Shown here piece by piece: positions 6,136 through 8,759 of a stretch of 8,759 bases of DNA. Under the pieces are notes generated by a model, which was not told the origin of the DNA, did not search any database, and saw nothing but the letters and a program-made list of their open reading frames with translations. The stretch is from Candidatus Bathyarchaeota archaeon (lineage in GTDB: Archaea > Thermoproteota > Bathyarchaeia > Bathyarchaeales > UBA233), in contig SMYP01000142.1 of NCBI GenBank assembly GCA_007050895.1, positions 1 to 8,759 on the forward strand. Direction: 5' to 3'. The position numbers were made by a program, and so were the translations under genes. How positions within the stretch are numbered: the stretch's first letter is position 1; every line of letters starts with the position of its first letter.

Positions 6136-7464
6136 ATGACGGCGCCAATCGCGGTTCTAAATAAAAGAGGCGGTAAAGCAACCCTTAGTTCATACGATGA
6201 GGCGAATTGTAAACGTTTTGGAGAGGCAAAAGTTTTCTTTAATGGCAAAATATATTTACCAACTTCTATCGTTTCAGCACCAGAAGTTGTTGCTAAGTGG
6301 TTTCAACGAGCAGATAGCTTCAAGGCAAGCGAGGCTTTTCTTAAGGAAGCTGAGGGCGACTTTGCATTTATGATAGCTGAGCCCGAACGAATAATCGCGG
6401 GAAGAGATCCATTAGGCGTTCAACCGCTTTATTATGGTGAGACCCGAACCGTTGTGGCTCTAGCTATGAATCGGAGAACATTGTGGAAACTCGGAATTGA
6501 AGAGGCTCGTTCGTTTCCGCCTGGGCACTTGGTCATAGCCAATAGAGAAGGTTTTAACTTCAAGTCTGTCAACACGCTGGTTTACTCAAAACCTAAACAG
6601 GTGACTATGCAAGAAGCAGCAGAAACACTGCAGAGACTGTTGGAGCAATCTGTGCGAAGACGCGTTTCTATTGCTGAAAAAGTTGCAGTTGCGTTTTCTG
6701 GCGGTTTAGATAGTAGCGTTATGGCGTTTCTAGCGAAAAAGTTTGAAGCTGATGTACAATTGATTCATGTTAGCTTGGAGAACCAGCTTGGAATTGAAGA
6801 GGCTAAAGAAGTTGCTGATGCTTTGGACTTGCCGTTGAAGGTTTACTTATATAAGGATGAGGATATTGAACGAGTCGTTTCCAAGGTTGTGATCCTCATC
6901 GAGGATGCTGATCCCGTCAAAGCAAGTATTGGCGTGCCATTTTACTGGACAGCAAAGAGAACTGTGGAATCCGGATTCAAGGTGCTGCTTGCTGGGCAAT
7001 GTGCAGATGAGCTTTTCGGAGGTTATCAACGGTACGTTAAGGAATACATGCTACATGGGCGTGAAAAAGTGATGAGAACTATGTTTGATGACTTGATCAG
7101 GATCAATGAAAGTAACCTTGAACGCGACATGAAAATCTGTAGCTTCCACAACATAGAGCTTCGTCTGCCTTATTGTTCATACCAAATTGCCAAGTTTGCT
7201 TTGAGTCTGCCCATTGAATTAAAAATCGAAAGGCACTCAGATACGCTGAGAAAACTAGTTTTAAGGAAAGCTGCTGAGAAAATGGGCTTGCCTGCGTCAG
7301 TGACGGAGAAACCAAAGAAGGCTTTGCAGTATTCTACTGGAGTAAACAATGCGCTTAAGAAAATAGCGAAGAAGCAAAAGACAACTGTAGCTGAGTATTT
7401 GAAGCAACTCTTTCTCAGCGAAAAGACCCGAAATTCAAGTTCGACATCTAACAATTATTTTTGA
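6136..7464 (+). CDS. Asparagine-synthetase-like amide ligase lacking the glutaminase Cys
   Basis: This protein is related to AsnB, which makes asparagine from aspartate, ATP and glutamine. The synthetase half (about 157-400) is well kept: PP-loop FSGGLDSSV (187-195), the GQCADELFGGYQRY segment (287-300) containing the ADELFGG signature, and an IELRLPY helix (340-346). The N-terminal Ntn glutaminase half is reduced. Residues 35-41 (FNGKIYL) echo the NGEIYN motif, and GRDPLGVQPLYYG (89-101) is intact. However, the protein begins MTAPIAVLNK with no Cys2, and the first 60 or so residues including the usual Arg loop are shortened. At 442 residues it is clearly below the roughly 500-630 of standard AsnB. 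It therefore probably cannot hydrolyse glutamine in the usual way. It may use free ammonia or another amine, or perform a different ATP-dependent amide ligation, as in the beta-lactam synthetase relatives that also lost this Cys. A polar SSSTSNN tail ends it. The family is secure; the substrate is not. Confidence 0.82.
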   Translation: MTAPIAVLNKRGGKATLSSYDEANCKRFGEAKVFFNGKIYLPTSIVSAPEVVAKWFQRADSFKASEAFLKEAEGDFAFMIAEPERIIAGRDPLGVQPLYYGETRTVVALAMNRRTLWKLGIEEARSFPPGHLVIANREGFNFKSVNTLVYSKPKQVTMQEAAETLQRLLEQSVRRRVSIAEKVAVAFSGGLDSSVMAFLAKKFEADVQLIHVSLENQLGIEEAKEVADALDLPLKVYLYKDEDIERVVSKVVILIEDADPVKASIGVPFYWTAKRTVESGFKVLLAGQCADELFGGYQRYVKEYMLHGREKVMRTMFDDLIRINESNLERDMKICSFHNIELRLPYCSYQIAKFALSLPIELKIERHSDTLRKLVLRKAAEKMGLPASVTEKPKKALQYSTGVNNALKKIAKKQKTTVAEYLKQLFLSEKTRNSSSTSNNYF

Positions 7465-7468
7465 TTTC

Positions 7469-7492
7469 CTCTTGTAAATTGTATGACAAGAG
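7469..7492 (+). terminator. Hairpin just after the asnB-like gene, possible 3'-end structure
   Basis: CTCTTGT (7469-7475) pairs perfectly with ACAAGAG (7486-7492) across a 10-nt loop, 4 nt after the TGA. A short T-run (TTTTT) precedes it at the stop codon rather than following it, so it is not a classical intrinsic terminator. It could mark the mRNA 3' end or be chance. Confidence 0.3.
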
Positions 7493-7604
7493 CATGGAAG
7501 TGGCTATACCCACGCGGTTTATCACCTTCAGAAAAGGAGGAGGCAGTTAGCCTGAGCGCACTTTATTTACGGCGTCTTTAAGAAGTGACCTTTAACCTTT
7601 TTAA

Positions 7605-7614
7605 CTTTAAAATA
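7605..7614 (+). promoter_or_regulatory. TATA-like box of the metallopeptidase gene
   Basis: CTTTAAAATA lies about 33-42 bp before the TTG start. Transcription about 25 bp downstream would give a short leader containing the AAGGTGA ribosome binding site. The region around it is a run of TTTAAC-like motifs, so the exact box is uncertain. Confidence 0.45.
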
Positions 7615-7635
7615 CCTTTTCACGTATTGAACCTG

Positions 7636-7642
7636 AAGGTGA
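7636..7642 (+). promoter_or_regulatory. Shine-Dalgarno sequence deciding the TTG start at 7647
   Basis: AAGGTGA is a strong match to the 16S anti-Shine-Dalgarno and lies 4 nt before TTG 7647. It supports this non-ATG start for the metallopeptidase gene. Confidence 0.65.
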
Positions 7643-7646
7643 CACT

Positions 7647-8051
7647 TTGCCCATCAAGTATTATGAAGCTCCCGACATCAAAATACAAGTAAACGCTATC
7701 GCTGCTGACTTGGATTTTTTCCACGTCGTACCGCAATTTGTTTTCTGCATACGAAGCAAAGGTTCTAAAGCCAAGCGCACAATCGCCCGTATCCACGGAC
7801 TAGGGAAAATATGGCAAAATGTGCTAAATCTGCCCCCTTCATACACGATTGAAGTCATCTCTGAGATTTTCGACAAAATGTCCAAAGAAGATAAAGAGAA
7901 AACCCTTATTCACGAGCTTATGCATATCCCGGGCGGTTTCTCAGGCGGTTTCCGCCCACACAAAGGCTTCGTTGAACGTAAAAAAGTGGAGCAACTTTAC
8001 AAGAAACTGCAGCAAACAAGAGCTTCCAGAAAAACCAAACCCTCAGCGTAG
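7647..8051 (+). CDS. Small putative HExxH metallopeptidase (COG4900-like)
   Basis: This 134-residue protein has no signal peptide or membrane segment, so it should be cytoplasmic. The zincin motif HELMH is at 89-93 (His89, Glu90, His93), followed by IPGGFSGGFRPH, placing a likely third ligand at His105. The HELxHIP...GG..PH pattern is what I recall for the small archaeal predicted metallopeptidases of COG4900 and related phage-type families; I cannot confirm that by search. Upstream of it, FVFCIRSKGSKAKRTIARI (31-49) is a basic stretch that looks conserved in type. Nearly the whole protein is a minimal catalytic domain with a Lys/Arg-rich tail (115-134). The TTG start is supported by AAGGTGA at 7636-7642. 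It has its own promoter, so it is probably transcribed alone or with topoisomerase IB downstream. The substrate is unknown, and its activity as a protease is inferred from the motif only. Confidence 0.75.
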   Translation: MPIKYYEAPDIKIQVNAIAADLDFFHVVPQFVFCIRSKGSKAKRTIARIHGLGKIWQNVLNLPPSYTIEVISEIFDKMSKEDKEKTLIHELMHIPGGFSGGFRPHKGFVERKKVEQLYKKLQQTRASRKTKPSA

Positions 8052-8072
8052 GTTGATAAAAGAAGGCAAAGG

Positions 8073-8086
8073 TTAAAAGTTTTTAA
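8073..8086 (+). other. AT-rich inverted repeat TTAAAA-GT-TTTTAA (terminator or TATA element)
   Basis: A 6-bp perfect inverted repeat with a T5 run (8080-8084) lies 21 nt after the metallopeptidase stop. T-runs can terminate archaeal transcription, and TTAAAA could also serve as a TATA box for topoisomerase IB with a leader of about 80 nt. The sequence does not decide between these. Confidence 0.3.
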
Positions 8087-8183
8087 GTAACGGAAAGACT
8101 GTCAAGTGAAGTTTAACCGATAACCCCAAAAAAGTGAAACAAGCATGGATATTGAGTCCAACACGTTCTGGTAGGGTCCACAA

Positions 8184-8759
8184 ATGAAGCAAGTTATGAA
8201 AAGTTTAAGACACAACGGAATATACGTTCCATCTTACGATTATAAAAGTTTCAGCATAAGAATTAACGGACAAAAAATAAAGTTAGCAACAAAAAGCGAG
8301 CAGATGGCTGTGGCTTGGATACGGAAGAAACAGTCGCCTCTATCGCCGCCAGACGTAGTCTTTGAAAAGAACTTCATGCAAGAATTTTTGGAGCAATTGA
8401 AAAGGGAGAACCCATCACTTGATATCCTGAAATGGAAAGTGAACCCGGAAATTGACTTTTCGGAAGTTACGAGTTACTTGGATGTCGAAAAACAAAAGAA
8501 AGAGCATATGGACAAAGCACAAAAGAAGAAAATAGCCGCAGAGCGCAAGGCTATCCGTTTGGAAAGAAAAGAAAAATACGGTTACGCGGAAGTAAACGGA
8601 AAAAAACTCGAGATAGCCAATTGGACCGCTGAACCCTCGTGTCTTTTCGCAGGTCGTGGTGACCACCCCCGCCGAGGGAAATGGAAAGAAGGTCCAAACG
8701 AGGAAGATATAATTCTTAATCTTTCTCCAGACAGTCCGCGACCCGCTGGAAACTGGAAA
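8184..8759 (+). CDS. top1B: Eukaryotic-type DNA topoisomerase IB, N-terminal part (cut by window edge)
   Basis: This is a type IB topoisomerase that relaxes both positive and negative supercoils by transient nicking without ATP. The 192 codons up to the window end are open and match the N-terminal (core-clamp) region of nuclear topoisomerase I. The match begins with SLRHNGIYVPSY (7-18), aligning with the human HKGPVFAPPY segment. It continues with the YDGKVMKLSP-like NGQKIKLATKSEQMA (28-42), FEKNFMQEF (60-68), a Lys/Glu-rich helical linker (about 100-132), YGYAEVNGKKLEIANW (133-148), and the hallmark PSCLFAGRGDHPRRGKWK (152-169) with EEDIILNLS (174-182). The catalytic Arg/Lys/His/Tyr residues lie beyond the edge. 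The ATG at 8184 is the first in-frame start after a TAG at 8172-8174; a weak GTAGGG precedes it. In archaea this enzyme is characteristic of Thaumarchaeota and relatives, which helps place the organism. Confidence 0.92.
   Translation, partial: MKQVMKSLRHNGIYVPSYDYKSFSIRINGQKIKLATKSEQMAVAWIRKKQSPLSPPDVVFEKNFMQEFLEQLKRENPSLDILKWKVNPEIDFSEVTSYLDVEKQKKEHMDKAQKKKIAAERKAIRLERKEKYGYAEVNGKKLEIANWTAEPSCLFAGRGDHPRRGKWKEGPNEEDIILNLSPDSPRPAGNWK

Larger units (their letters stand above)
7465..7646. other. 182-bp non-coding gap between the asnB-like and metallopeptidase genes
   Basis: No sizeable open frame is present. The gap contains the hairpin above, an isolated strong Shine-Dalgarno sequence (GGAGGAGG in 7530-7550) not followed by any plausible gene, and then the promoter and ribosome binding site of the next gene. 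The only tiny frames are an 18-codon ATG frame from 7494 and a few codons after the orphan Shine-Dalgarno, neither convincing. Confidence 0.5.

Noticed and set aside
7494..7550. 18-codon ATG frame in the gap after the asnB-like gene
   Set aside because: It has no Shine-Dalgarno sequence in front, no resemblance to a known peptide, and a length expected by chance.
7849..8076. Plus-strand 75-codon frame overlapping the metallopeptidase gene
   Set aside because: It is a shifted frame over the HExxH gene; that gene has its own ribosome binding site and motif, and this frame has neither.
8415..8666. Minus-strand open frame of 83 codons over topoisomerase IB
   Set aside because: The Phe/Leu-rich translation is the complement of the Lys/Glu-rich linker of topoisomerase IB; no promoter or family resemblance is seen.
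1..8759. tRNA/rRNA genes, CRISPR repeats, insertion sequences or a defence island
   Set aside because: No tRNA T-arm motif in any gap, no regularly spaced repeats, no transposase or terminal inverted repeats, and every large gene belongs to a housekeeping-type or small-enzyme family.

Overview
The window (about 44% GC by eye) reads as a chromosomal segment of an archaeon, most likely from the TACK side (Bathyarchaeia- or Thaumarchaeota-like). The grounds are a Hel308 helicase (an archaeal repair helicase), a topoisomerase IB of the eukaryotic nuclear type (among archaea known mainly from Thaumarchaeota and relatives), archaeal TATA-like boxes, and frequent GTG/TTG starts. The lineage is inferred from gene content; there is no rRNA gene to settle it.

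Layout. Bases 1-2312, minus strand: a compact Fe-S / sulfur-mobilisation operon, transcribed as a diverged NifS/IscS-type cysteine desulfurase, then an IscU scaffold, then a SufS-type cysteine desulfurase that runs off the left edge. Bases 2313-2472: divergent promoter region with two inverted repeats. Bases 2473-4704, plus strand: Hel308. Bases 4701-6038, minus strand: adenylosuccinate lyase (purB), convergent with Hel308 and sharing stop-codon bases with it. Bases 6039-6135: short divergent promoter region with a perfect 14-bp palindrome. Bases 6136-7464, plus strand: an asparagine-synthetase-like protein without the usual N-terminal catalytic Cys. Bases 7465-7646: non-coding, with a hairpin, an orphan Shine-Dalgarno sequence and a promoter. 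Bases 7647-8051, plus strand: small HExxH putative metallopeptidase. Bases 8052-8183: non-coding. Bases 8184 to the right edge, plus strand: N-terminal part of the eukaryotic-type topoisomerase IB.

How the genes relate. The three left-hand genes form one functional unit: two desulfurases that could supply persulfide sulfur, and a scaffold for Fe-S assembly. Hel308 and topoisomerase IB are DNA-maintenance enzymes, but they are not adjacent. PurB and the Asn-synthetase-like enzyme are divergently transcribed and both belong to aspartate-linked nitrogen metabolism, so a shared palindrome between them is plausible as a common control site.

I see no mobile element, CRISPR array, tRNA/rRNA gene or recognisable defence system. 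Most of the window is housekeeping. The items most worth a second look are the altered active site of the NifS-like protein, the SufS-like gene without a canonical start codon, the Asn-synthetase homologue with a lost glutaminase nucleophile, and the palindromes in the two divergent promoter regions.
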